Source: Cymbomonas tetramitiformis
Lineage: Eukaryota > Chlorophyta > Pyramimonadophyceae > Pyramimonadales > Pyramimonadaceae
NCBI GenBank assembly: GCA_001247695.2
Contig: LGRX02013809.1
Coordinates: 1-39,398, forward strand
Length of the DNA: 39,398 nt
Direction of reading: 5' to 3'
The notes beneath the pieces were generated by a model. It saw only the letters and a program-made list of their open reading frames with translations, did not search any database and was not told the origin of the DNA. Made by a program: the position numbers and the translations under genes. Of this stretch, positions 20,301 to 30,442 are shown in pieces (position 1 is the first letter of the stretch; each line of letters opens with the position of its first letter).

Positions 20301-20654
20301 GTCACGCTTTCTTTTCTTCGACTACCTTAATGATGACCCAAGCAACTATTCAACGCAGATTGCTTTGATATCTTACCGAACATTGAAGCACACTTTGTTG
20401 ATTTAGTTATCTTAGATTCACCACACAATCAAGAAGCGTGCAAGTTCGACAAGTGAATAATCGAATCTCATAAGTTATGGACATAGATGCCACGAACTTG
20501 TCCATGTTTGAACTTAAAATACGATGATACCTAGATTTGTTATCGATGCGGTGGGTCCATCGATGCGATACACCATCGCGACAAAATAATCCATAATTTT
20601 ACATGTAATGCATTGATGGTCGCTCGGTTACTATGCACATTCGATAATTTTCAC

Positions 20655-21185
20655 AGTTTCCTCGATAAAGTTCGATGACCCCTCGATGCATTCAGATAAT
20701 TACTCGATACGGAAAATGATTTGATAATTTCTCGATAGTGTTCGATGACCACTCGATATATAATATTCGAGGATTGTGATATGAACGGCATATGTCGTGT
20801 TGATTGCTCGATAGATAATATATGTATGATGATTGCTCGACGATAATGTACGTTGCCTACTCGATACCATTCTATGACCACTCGATAACCTTCGATAACC
20901 TCTCGATAGTATTCGATGACCCCTCGATAATATGCGATGACCCTGCGATACCATTTGATGACCCCTCGTTAATATTCGATGAGTACCGTACGACTAACCG
21001 TGATCGCTTGATAACCGCATACTATTCGATGACCACGCGATAGTATTCCATAGTCTAATTTCTCGATGTAATTCGACAACTGCTCGATAACGATAGTTGG
21101 CCACTTGACGATGAATGATGACGCTTCGATAATATTTGATGACTGCTCGATACTATTCGATAATCACTCGATGACTTCGACGCCG
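20655..21185. repeat. degenerate CTCGATA / TTCGATGACC minisatellite
   Basis: About 530 bases are made of variants of TTCGATGACCACTCGATA and CTCGATAATATTCGATGA, unit roughly 26 bases with strong drift. Short frames here are by-products of the array. The word GATGAC continues at lower density to about 21250. Confidence 0.85.
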
Positions 21186-21249
21186 ATGACGACGATGACA
21201 ACAATCGTGACCCATGTGATGACACCCGCGATGACGCCGGCGATGACAG

Positions 21250-21559
21250 TACCGTTTAACCGGTGATATTCCGGAACCTTCCGGTAAAAATATTTATATA
21301 ATTAACGTTTGATTAAATAATTTAGTATATTCAAATATACAGATTTATGAAAAATTAAATAAATACTATAGTATAATTATACTAATATAGTATAATTATA
21401 TAATATAATATATTATAATATACATAATATTATATAATTATATAATTATATAATATAGTATAATTATACTACAGTTCTGTATATAAATTGTAAATTTGAT
21501 AATCTAATATTTAAATATATTTATAACGGGTGTATCTATTAGATATTATTGTATTTATA
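21250..21559. other. very AT-rich sequence, no gene
   Basis: Nearly pure A/T with TATAATTATA-type words and self-complementary stretches (about 21365-21475). No gene seen; the assembly gap follows. Confidence 0.8.
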
Positions 21560-22082
21560 NNNNNNNNNNNNNNNNNNNNNNNNNNNNNNNNNNNNNNNNN
21601 NNNNNNNNNNNNNNNNNNNNNNNNNNNNNNNNNNNNNNNNNNNNNNNNNNNNNNNNNNNNNNNNNNNNNNNNNNNNNNNNNNNNNNNNNNNNNNNNNNNN
21701 NNNNNNNNNNNNNNNNNNNNNNNNNNNNNNNNNNNNNNNNNNNNNNNNNNNNNNNNNNNNNNNNNNNNNNNNNNNNNNNNNNNNNNNNNNNNNNNNNNNN
21801 NNNNNNNNNNNNNNNNNNNNNNNNNNNNNNNNNNNNNNNNNNNNNNNNNNNNNNNNNNNNNNNNNNNNNNNNNNNNNNNNNNNNNNNNNNNNNNNNNNNN
21901 NNNNNNNNNNNNNNNNNNNNNNNNNNNNNNNNNNNNNNNNNNNNNNNNNNNNNNNNNNNNNNNNNNNNNNNNNNNNNNNNNNNNNNNNNNNNNNNNNNNN
22001 NNNNNNNNNNNNNNNNNNNNNNNNNNNNNNNNNNNNNNNNNNNNNNNNNNNNNNNNNNNNNNNNNNNNNNNNNNNNNNNNNN
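21560..22082. other. assembly gap (Ns)
   Basis: A run of 523 undetermined bases. AT-rich sequence on the left and a C-rich low-complexity tract on the right suggest hard-to-read sequence rather than a known size; the true length may differ. Confidence 0.99.
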
Positions 22083-22174
22083 CCCCCTCCCCCCTCCCCC
22101 CTCCCCCTCCCCCCCCTCCCCCCTCCCCCCTCCCCCCACTCCCCCCTCCCCCTCCCCCCACTCCCTCCCCCCCC
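22083..22174. repeat. C-rich low-complexity tract
   Basis: CCCCCCTCC-type repeats bordering the gap. Frames that cross the gap and end in poly-proline or poly-glycine are artefacts. Confidence 0.95.
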
Positions 22175-23090
22175 CATTAATTTTGTTTTTTTAGCATTTT
22201 CATTGGAGCGTAGTTTTGGTTAAAGTCGCGATTGGATTCACCTTTTAGATGAGATTGGGTAACGCATTTTCCACCAACGGTGTCAATTTAAGGACTATGT
22301 GATAGGCCCATTAATGATTTGCATGCCTCGAAAACCTACATGTTATTATTGTCCAAATTACAGGTGTCTTTCGGGCTGAGTAGATAGGGGGGGTAACCGG
22401 ACCAGACCCCCCCCCCGCTCCTGAATTATACTATTAACGCAGTCATTCATGGTGACCTTACTCATTTCTACCGCACACTGGGTACGTTTTAATTTTTATT
22501 TACAATACACTCGGGCTTCAATTCATATAATATGGATACAGCATACAGTGACACAGTTCTCTATTTATGGTTTGTATTGAGTAGCAGCCGGCAGAAATGC
22601 TATAAAACGAATGATTAGGCTACTACTTTTATGTCCCGATCCGCCAACGATCGACCTTTGGTCTTAAAATATAAATATAGTGATTACTGTTTTTAACGAT
22701 GCCACAATGCATCCATATAAATATGGACATCTAAATTGGGGCAGAAGCAAAGGATTTCTATGCCACGTGTATGGATAGCATTCACTGTTTCTGAATTCAC
22801 GTTATATAAATCTCGATCCATTTTGTTGCGCAATATCTATTTATAAGATCGCTTCCGGCGTAAGGGTTATTGACAGCACACTGTTCAATGGTCACAACGG
22901 CATTGTTCACTGTTCACGACACTTGAACGACTTGAGCGTAACGTTGCGTGCTTTTTGATATAAATCAAATAATCAATTTATTCCTGTTTATATTTTTCAT
23001 TATCCACTGATGACCTGAATTATATTATTGACGCAGTGTGAAGTCAATTGTAAAGTATGTGCTGTGTCACGTAGTCACATGGCTGACACA
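22175..23090. other. no gene; diverged relative of the 190-bp repeat
   Basis: I find no supported gene. About 22500-22560 holds a diverged start of the 190-bp unit (CTCGGGCTTCAATTCATATA and ATATGGATACAGCATAC), 0.6 kb before the main array. The rest is unremarkable AT-rich sequence. Confidence 0.5.
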
Positions 23091-23760
23091 ATGGCTTCAA
23101 TTCATAGAATATGGATACAACATACGTAGTACAGCCTACGATTTGGGCGTCAATTTTTGCACTGTTAAAAGCACTGAATTTCATCCGTCCTTGCAAGCAT
23201 TTCTGGGATTTGGCAAGAATGAGGACCTAATTTATATATGCAAAATCATTTTAAGAATTATATACACTACACTTGGGCTTCAATTGATGTAATATGGATA
23301 CAGCATACAATGTGTCGTGTACAGCCTACGATTTGGGCGTCAATTTTTGCACTGTTAAAAGGGCTGAATTTCATCCGTCCTTGCAAGCATTTCTAGGAAT
23401 TTGCATGAATGAAGACCTAATTTATATATGCAAAATCATTTTAAGAATTATACTACACTACACTTGGGCTTCAATTGATGTAATATGGATACAGCATACA
23501 ATGTGTCGTGTACAGCCTACGATTTGGGCGTCAATTTTTGCACTGTTAAAAGGGCTGAATTTCATCCGTCCTTGCAAGCATTTCTGGGAATTTGCATGAG
23601 TGAAGACCTAATTTATATATGCAAAATCATTTTAAGAATTATATACACTACACTTGGGCTTCAATTGATGTAATATGGATACATCATACAATGTGTCGTG
23701 TACAGCCTACGATTCGGGCGTCAATTTTTGCACTGTTATAAGGGCTGATTTTTTTCCCGA
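23090..23760. repeat. 190-bp tandem repeat, ~3.5 copies
   Basis: ATATGGATACA anchors lie at about 23110, 23292, 23483 and 23673, giving units of about 183, 191 and 190 bases. Shared words include TACAGCCTACGATTTGGGCG, TTTCATCCGTCCTTGCAAGC and CTAATTTATATATGCAAAAT. The unit allows similar short reading frames in each copy, but these differ only as the DNA does and do not connect, so I do not call them genes. The last copy is truncated at about 23745. Confidence 0.9.
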
Positions 23761-24504
23761 TTTTTCAAAAGAGGGGGAATCTTCGATTTCATCTCCGATT
23801 TTTTCCCCAATATTCGAAATTGAGTTTGTATATAATGTACCACGAAATTGTGATAAATAATTATATCATATTTTTGGTTTTATATCAAGATATTTTATTA
23901 CGTAAGTAACGTGTAGACTAAATTTTGAAATTTTGAAATGCTTCCAGCATATAAATATTTATATACCTGCCGGTGTACACATGGCAATCTTCACGTGGTT
24001 TAAATCTATTTATTATACCTCCACCACCTCGATTTATTATACCAGTGAGGTAGCACACTGTCACTCTCCAGCAAGGCTCTTCCGGACCTGCTTCTGCACC
24101 TATCGCGGTGCTTCCACGCTCCAGCGGGGCTTTCCCGGACCACTTACGGACCTCTTCCGGACCTCTCCCGGTCCACGTAAAGCACTAACAGCCAATGATA
24201 CTGTAACACACTTTGAACCGGAATTGGTCCGGAAGAGGACCACGGGTCAAGGACGAACTGGTTGTAAAGGTATTACTACCGGTAGTATAAAAAATAGAAG
24301 ACGTGGAAAAAATAGAATTAATTCAGCATCAGTTTCATCGATTTCCGACCCCATTTAGGGGGTCAGTTCAGGCGATTTTCGCACGGTTTTTTACACTATT
24401 TAAGGGAGGGGTCAGTTTAGGCGATATACGACTTTCGGCGATTTTTTCGCGGGGGTATCATGATAAACCCTAAGCCCTGAAACCCTGAAACCCTAACTAT
24501 CATG
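23760..24504. other. no gene; short repeats and telomere-like words
   Basis: Includes repeated TTTATTATACC (about 24010-24045), repeated CTTCCGGACCT/CCCGGACC words (about 24085-24170) and two GGGGTCAGTTYAGGCGAT copies (about 24359 and 24410). About 24464-24498 reads like degenerate plant-type telomere repeats (AAACCCTAAGCCCTGAAACC). A frame at 23933-24358 has no recognisable feature. Confidence 0.45.
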
Positions 24505-24580
24505 AAAAAGGTGGCATTTTAGGTCATATTCTCATTATCTTATATATAATCCATAATATGACCTAATTAGCCACCTTTTT
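24505..24580 (-). repeat. 75-bp quasi-palindrome, reverse orientation
   Basis: Arms AAAAAGGTGGCATTTTAGGT and ACCTAATTAGCCACCTTTTT; the core ATCTTATATATAATCCATAA is the reverse complement of the 18406 copy. With the next copy it forms a tandem duplication of about 116 bases including the flank GCGAACTATTTAAAGAACGC. Confidence 0.88.
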
Positions 24581-24620
24581 TGCGAACTATTTAAAGAACG
24601 CACGCGGGTACGATATCATG

Positions 24621-24696
24621 AAAAAGGTGGCATTTTAGGTCATATTCTCGTTATCTTATATATAATCCATAATATGACCTAATTAGCCACCTTTTT
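24621..24696 (-). repeat. 75-bp quasi-palindrome, reverse orientation, tandem with the previous
   Basis: Almost identical to the 24505 copy (one core difference, ATTATC versus GTTATC). It ends about 80 bases before the start of the small basic viral gene; the flank TACTTAAAGAACGCA is repeated twice between them. Confidence 0.88.
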
Positions 24697-24777
24697 TGCG
24701 AACTACTTAAAGAACGCACAAAGTACTTAAAGAACGCAATTGACTTGAAGATTAAAATCTAAGTATATTCCCATAGA

Positions 24778-24969
24778 ATGGCCTTGACCGATGCTCAAAA
24801 ACGTGCCAAAAAGAAGTATAGGGAGACTCATGTTGAACAAACGCGAGCTTTGAATAGAAAACATCAAAAGACTTGGTATGAATCCCACAAGGATGAGCAC
24901 AATATCAAAATGAAAGAATACATGAGGAAAAAAGGTCTCAAAAATCTGAAAATGAACCATTATAAATAA
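24778..24969 (+). CDS. small basic PLV protein (DAQKRAKKKYRE type)
   Basis: A 63-residue frame from ATG (MALTDAQKRAKKKYRETHVE), lysine/arginine-rich and helical, ending MRKKGLKNLKMNHYK. Small basic proteins with this start are common in protist viruses and in some phages; a nucleic-acid-binding role is plausible but unproven. It precedes the primase-helicase by 37 bases on the same strand. The overlapping minus-strand frame is a shadow. Confidence 0.6.
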   Translation: MALTDAQKRAKKKYRETHVEQTRALNRKHQKTWYESHKDEHNIKMKEYMRKKGLKNLKMNHYK

Positions 24970-25006
24970 GCTTAAAGATTAAAATATATGGTATATATAA
25001 GTATAC

Positions 25007-26880
25007 ATGTCTCAAAATATCAACAATAAAAACATCCAATTTTATTTTTGCCAAAACATTAAATCACTTAAAGATAAGAGTGTTTATAAGAGTATAATGG
25101 ATTATCAAGACATCGACACTTCAAAGTTTTTTCTAAGGCCATTTGTCAAAATGCAATGGGTAAACAATTTGACCGATGGTGGTGCTCAAGCTTATGTAAT
25201 TTCAACTTTGAAAGAAGATGAAATTCTCATTAAGTCGCTTACCAAAAAGATGGGACAAATGTGGTCCAAAATTCACAAAAACAATATGGCAAAAATATTG
25301 ACCAAACATTATGGCATCTACGAAGTAATCCAACCCGGTGTCAAACGATTTTTTTTTTTGATATTGATGGAAGATCTGAAATCGATTTAGAAACACTCAA
25401 AGAAATAATATTGACCAAATTTCCAAATGCCAACTTTCAAATTAGTGGGAATACATCGCCAAAAAATGGTGAACCATATTGGTCTTATCACATTACTCTT
25501 TCTAATTATTACTTTAAGAATCTTAATGCTATGGCTCCCTTGAAAACATGGGTAAAAAAGTATAAAAATGACTTTGGTATGGATGATATATATACCACAA
25601 ATCGTCCCTTCAAATGTGTTAATCAAAGCAAGCCTAATGAATTGCGAACTCAAGATATCATTGAAGGAAGTCAATCGGTCACCAAGCATTGTGTATTGAT
25701 GGATTTCGATGAAGACTCAATTGATGCCGCTACTTTAGATTGGGAATTTGAGGATGTAGAACTTGATGAAAAGACTCATAAAAAAATTGACTAAGGTTCC
25801 ATCACACCATGTGACTATGTGCCCCCATCCAATTTTAATTGGAATACAACAAGTTACAAACAAATATTAGGCATGATACCCAACAAACCAAGAGGTGACC
25901 CTAGTAGCTTTCAACACAATGTAACTTGGCTGATTATGTTATGGTCATACCAGAGCAACATTAATTCGAAGGACTTTTTTAAAGTGGGCCGCTCAAAAAG
26001 ACAACAATAAAGAAAGGCTTAAAAAGTATGAGGTATTTTGGCATAGGGCGAAAGACAAATTTTCTCCGGGCGACAACTTTATCAAGAACCTCTTACTCAG
26101 ATTTTATCCAAACCTATTTGACGATTGTAAACAAAGTGAAAAGTTTCTTAAGGGTTGCGACGTACCAATCGACATTTTTATGAGTGATAGATGGGTGAAG
26201 CCGATCGAAATTCATAATGCATTTGGACATGCATCCATGGTGTTCTTGACGGCATTCATAAGCGGTAACAAGACCGGTTCTACTATTGATTATCTTCACA
26301 AGTTTGAAAAGGGTAGTAGCATCATATGGTTCAGCCCAAGGATATCTTATGCACAAAATGTAGCGACAAGATTGCAATCGTTGCGGTTCAAAAATTACAA
26401 AAGCTTTGATAAGAACAAACAAGATTTAATTCCGAAAACAAATAGAATTATAATGTCTATGGAATCACAATGGAAAACATTTCAACAAGAAAACCTTTTG
26501 GCCGATGTATGTGACGGTGTTGAAGCTCGTAAAAGTTATGACATTGTTGTCTTGGATGAGATTGAGACTTACAAAAGTATTTTCATGAGCCACACGACAC
26601 ATGGGGAGCACTTACCCGCCAATTGGGATTGCTTTATGCACATTGTAAAATCTGCAAAGAAAATCATCTTTATGGATGCTTTTCCCCATCAAGATACCAT
26701 TCCATGGTTTGATAGTGTGAGAAATTCAGATCGGCTAATAACTCTTGGCCACAACCTACCACCAGCTCCACAACAATTAATCAATTACGAAAACAAAAAA
26801 TTTTGGGAGGCATCTTTAATCGATGCTTTAAACAATGGAGAAAACGTGTATCTTTTCTATCCTTTCATAGGTAGTACTTC
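25007..26880 (+). pseudogene. PLV primase-helicase (AEP primase + herpes-OBP-like helicase), 5' part
   Basis: Replication protein that primes and unwinds viral DNA. The first frame from the ATG (MSQNINNKNIQFYFCQNIKS) slips at a T-run (about 25350) just before the AEP motif DIDG. The next frame has the YWSYHITLSNYYF block and IYTTNRPFKCVNQSKPNEL, the nucleotide-binding part of archaeo-eukaryotic primases. An in-frame TAA at 25792 and another slip at the T-run near 25975 follow. The frame through 26180 then shows a helicase N-terminal half: IIWFSPRISYAQNVATRL, the DExx box IVVLDEIETYKSIF, and KIIFMDAFPH, as in the origin-binding-protein helicase family (Herpes_ori_bp). Viral sequence ends after VYLFYPF, at about 26865-26880. 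The rest of the gene is at 34527. At least three lesions make it inactive. Confidence 0.8.
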
Positions 26881-27055
26881 TCATTGTTAATCAATTTCTT
26901 CCACCTCCTCCTCTTCCTCTTCTTAGACTTCTTTCTTAGACAACTGGTATGCAGCGATCTCGTCAACAATCTAGCTCCAGAACTAGTGCCAGCGGACCTG
27001 TTTAGAACTCATGGACGATCGTACGTGAACTGTGGAATTCCGACCTTGAGTCAAA
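26881..27055. other. left edge of the foreign segment
   Basis: Starts with pyrimidine-rich sequence (CTTCCACCTCCTCCTCTTCC). A TTAA lies at 26887-26890, close to the break in the viral gene. No gene on either strand is convincing. The 3' end of the esterase gene follows on the minus strand. Confidence 0.5.
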
Positions 27056-27435
27056 CTAATAATATTTAAGTTGCCTACCATACAAGTGTTCAAGGTTTAC
27101 CTTTCGGAGTTTTCTCTCAGACACCTGCAAGACTTCCCGAGCAAAAGTTTTGAAAAATTGCAAACTGGCTTTTGGCACGTCGCTGAAGTGCACGCCATCC
27201 TCTCCGCATACTTCGTACATCACGTTTGGAAGTTGCGTACAAATAACATTCGTGTTCAGGATGGCGCGAACTGCTCCGTTGTTGTACTGCTGGATGCCGT
27301 CTGAAGATACGTTAATCAACGGACAAACATTAGAGGTGGCGCTCGAACATAGTCTAGCCGTGAGTGCGGGGTAAGATGGGCTTGCGCATATACCCGGAGA
27401 TAACATAAAAGTTGTTTGGAAGCTTACTGAGAAAG
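27056..27435 (-). pseudogene. PC-esterase (SGNH, CASD1-like), 3' part after the LTR element
   Basis: Continuation of the gene whose 5' part is at 32625-33291. Once the LTR element and one GAAAG duplication are ignored, the reading frame is continuous. This part holds QTTFMLSPGICASPSYPAL and the catalytic block CGEDGVHFSDVP, matching the Asp-x-x-His of SGNH esterases, and ends EHLYGRQLKYY before a TAA near 27056. In this family Asp and His complete the triad with the Ser of the GDS motif. Confidence 0.6.
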
Positions 27436-27689
27436 TACCGGAATATCCAAGTACACTAGATATCAGAAAGTCCCGTACTCGTGTGGATAAACTGTATAAG
27501 ATAAATAAACCCTAAGCTAGATATACCCGGAACGGTCTCGGACGGTCTCGGAGTCTAGCCTACCTGTGACACAGCGTGTGTCACAGTACGAACCTACAGA
27601 TCAGTCAGCAGTCCAGTGTTGGTCCTAGGGATCTGTCATAGGGGCCTGACCGGGACTCCCAGTCAGGGCTGCCTATACAGATTTCAGCA
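27436..27689 (-). repeat. 3' LTR (254 bp)
   Basis: Starts TACCGGAATATCCAAGTACA and ends CAGATTTCAGCA on the plus strand. Contains two adjacent CGGTCTCGGA words and a GTGTGTCACAG block. It differs from the other LTR at four positions. Confidence 0.92.
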
Positions 27690-29446
27690 CACCACCCCAG
27701 CACTGTGGGTGGTGACTGGCTAGGAGAGTCAGAAAATGTAAAGCTGTAAGTGTTAGGGCAGGAGCCAGGGTGACAAGGCCTAACTGCTAATCTAACTGTG
27801 CAATTCTGATACACAAATTAGAACCCTCTAGCTAGCACAAGAGCAGAAACTCACAACTCACAGGCAATTAAGGTCCTGCTAAACTACTGAAAGGCTCTGT
27901 GTCAGCAAGTCAAATTGAAGATTACAAAGGTGTCAAAGTAAAACCATAAACCAGATTGAAGAAGGCTTTGAGGTCACAGGAGTTCTGCACACCACCATGT
28001 TGGTGTGCCTCCAGAGTGAGCAAGAAGTCAATCGACAGTACCAAAGTAGTTAGCGGTGGCCTCACGGAAGTCCATCCCATAATAGGAAGTAAAGTAGCCA
28101 GTACCGTAGTAGTGCTCCACATCCAGAGGTCCGCTCGCATGTAATGCCATACCGTAATAAAATGCCATGCCGAAGCCCAAATCCGCTTGAGCTAAATCCT
28201 GAAATGCTAGCAGGCTCAGAGTGTCAGGAGGCTCGGGCGGCTGAAGCGGTGGCACATCGTGAGCCAACAAGAAACCCTGAGCCGGGATCACAGAATCAAC
28301 AAAATCATTCGTAGAGTAAAATGACGGAGCCCCCCAATCGAGATCACCACCAGGCGAAGGCACCTCCGTAGCCGGTGCACATGCCGACACAGCAGAAGCT
28401 GTGGATGCCGAAACAGCTACACCTGCAAACGAGATGCACAAGAGAGAAAGCATGGCGAGAGCGCCGATTGCCGGCGTGCCAAAGCCGAAAGGCGGCACAC
28501 CGCACCCGATAGCACCGGCCGGAGCTCGCGGCTTCACCGCGAAAGTACCGTCGGCGAAATCCTCGTAGTCGTCCGTGTCATAGCCCGTCAGGTCAGACGG
28601 GTGGACGGCGGCGTGATTCACTGTCTGCACGAAGCCTCCGAACTCACCGCATGTCGCCTCCGTGGTGGTTACCCGCGCCGATTGAGTTGGCGCGGGCTGT
28701 ACATCCTCCACGTGCGAAACAGGCATAGCAGGGGCCGGCACGGCGGACGCCGATGCCGCCGCACCACCTGCCGGAACCTGCCCCTCCGGTGTGATCCCCG
28801 CCGCAGCGGCAGGGCCACACACCAGAGCCGACGCATGCTCCCCAACCGCACTCCCAGGAACAAAGGATGCGTGAGTGTAATGTACCTTTTCTTGGGCGGC
28901 CTGAACCTCAGTGGTGAGGGCATCAAGCCGCCGCAAGATGTCCTCGTCGCCCGCGCCGTCGGCCGCAGGCTGCACGCTGAAGCCGTAGGCCGACACGTCG
29001 ATGCCGCCAATCCCGCCCGCGGAAAGCACAGCGGGAGGACCGTAAGCCGACGCCGCACGGGCGAAGGCCTCCGGACCATCATCCGCAGCCTCCTGGAAGA
29101 CCTGCACAAGAGCCAGGGTGTGGAGACCCTCCGCATCCTCCTCCTCAATAGGAATGCAGAAGGCCGTTGCCGTGGCCGACGAATGCTGGCGCCCACCAAG
29201 AGGGCAGTCGTGGTACGCGTGATAGGCGTCCCCTTTGCCCGCCTTGCGGCAACGGTGGCAAAGGGGCTTCGCCTTCATGTTGTCCCTGTCGAACCCCACA
29301 GGCGGTGCCGCGTGCACACCCACCCGATGGCCTCGCGGATGCTGCTTACCGCGCGGATGTGGCTGCTGCTGTCGCTGGACCGCACCCGCACGATTGCCTC
29401 GCACGAGTGCCTTCAAGGCGGCGATCTCGTCGAGAAGGACCGCGTA

Positions 29447-30442
29447 CAGTAGAAGTCGGGATATAAGAAAGTCGACCTATAAGAAAGCAGCCGCTGGGTT
29501 TTTGCCAAAAAATTAAGAAAAAGAAAGTGAGCCAGCCGCTGGCGAAGTCACGGAGACCCACCCAAAAGTCCCCATATTAAGAAAGTACACACGCTGGAAG
29601 TATGAAATATTATGCATAGATTATGGCCATAAAGCATTGATTTAAGAAAGTCCGCGCTAGATTTTTGAAAGTAAATAATGGAAACAGATTATATTATGCT
29701 CCTGCAACTATGTTTGTCCAGGTGTACAATAAGGCAAATATTGGGTACTCTGGAGAACTTATTTATTGTAATGTTATTAATCAATGAAGTGGACACGGTA
29801 ATTCAACGAATATATCGATTTACCTAGCGCACTGCAAGATAGTGCAGGGCATACACGCAGTACCAACATCAGTGTGCTAATACTCCACGTCGTTGGAAAT
29901 TGGCGCTGAGATAGTACACGTGATGTCGAGGCATAAGCGCTTCTGCGCAAGAAACTCGTCCCTGTCAAGAATATCATCTCGGGAAAACGACTTCAGCTCT
30001 CTTAACTCAGACATCAAACTCGCACTGAGATCATACACATGACCTTCTCTCCCAAGCAGCTTAGCCTTCTCGGCCTTAAACTCGGGTTCAGACAAAACAT
30101 CTTCGTCGAACAGTGTCTTCAACTTTCTAAGCGCTATCTTTTTGGGCCCGTCCATTAGGAATCTACAGTCAATAGTGTCACAAACGTTTCAAAAATCGAT
30201 CGTTTAAGAAAACATTAAGAAAGCAGCCGCTGGGTTGCATACACATCGAAAGGCCAAGGGCCGTCGATTAAGAAAGTGTCACGCTAGCGATCTCGAAAAA
30301 CGGACGACTGCTGTCAATCCAAGGCAGCCAGGGGGGCATTTTAAGAAACGCGACTACGCTGACTGTCGTGCGATGGCCCTCTGGATTAAGAAAGCAGCGG
30401 CTAGCATTTTTGGCCTGCTTTCTTATATCCCAACTTCTACTG
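29447..30442. mobile_element. 996-bp TA-flanked DNA element inside gag (pogo/Tc1-like ends)
   Basis: Terminal inverted repeats of about 25 bases: left CAGTAGAAGTCGGGATATAA, right its reverse complement with one difference; TA at 29445-29446 and 30443-30444. Removal restores the gag frame exactly. Both ends carry arrays of a subterminal motif around TTAAGAAAG followed by a CGCTGG/CGCTAG word (about 29465-29660 and 30203-30420), probably transposase binding sites. It encodes no transposase, only a tandem SHOCT-like ORF. Confidence 0.85.
29877..30155 (-). CDS. tandem SHOCT-like protein carried by the DNA element
   Basis: A 92-residue frame from ATG (MDGPKKIALRKLKTLFDEDV). Two copies of a ~28-residue helical motif follow the SHOCT pattern (Leu-x-x-Leu-x-x-Leu, then I/L, acidic-EF, K-x-x-L-L): residues ~8-36 (LRKLKTLFDEDVLSEPEFKA) and ~46-75 (LRELKSFSRDDILDRDEFLA). 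SHOCT domains are short helical oligomerisation or DNA-linked modules, mostly known at protein C-termini in bacteria. It is the only credible gene of the element. Its role in transposition or as cargo is unknown. Some weight must go to chance, but the internal repeat and a related mini-ORF at 31841 argue for a real gene. Confidence 0.6.
   Translation of the reverse strand: MDGPKKIALRKLKTLFDEDVLSEPEFKAEKAKLLGREGHVYDLSASLMSELRELKSFSRDDILDRDEFLAQKRLCLDITCTISAPISNDVEY

Noticed and set aside
21511..22223. ORFs of about 200 codons crossing the Ns
   Set aside because: Made of undetermined bases and a C-rich tract; artefacts of the gap.
23038..23860. Repeated short ORFs with DLGVNFCTVK-type text
   Set aside because: They arise once per 190-bp repeat unit and do not join into one frame; the DNA unit, not a protein, is what is conserved.
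28601..29466. 283-codon and 99-codon plus-strand ORFs
   Set aside because: Arg/Cys-rich shadows antisense to the GC-rich gag gene, whose frame is supported by continuity across the 996-bp insertion.
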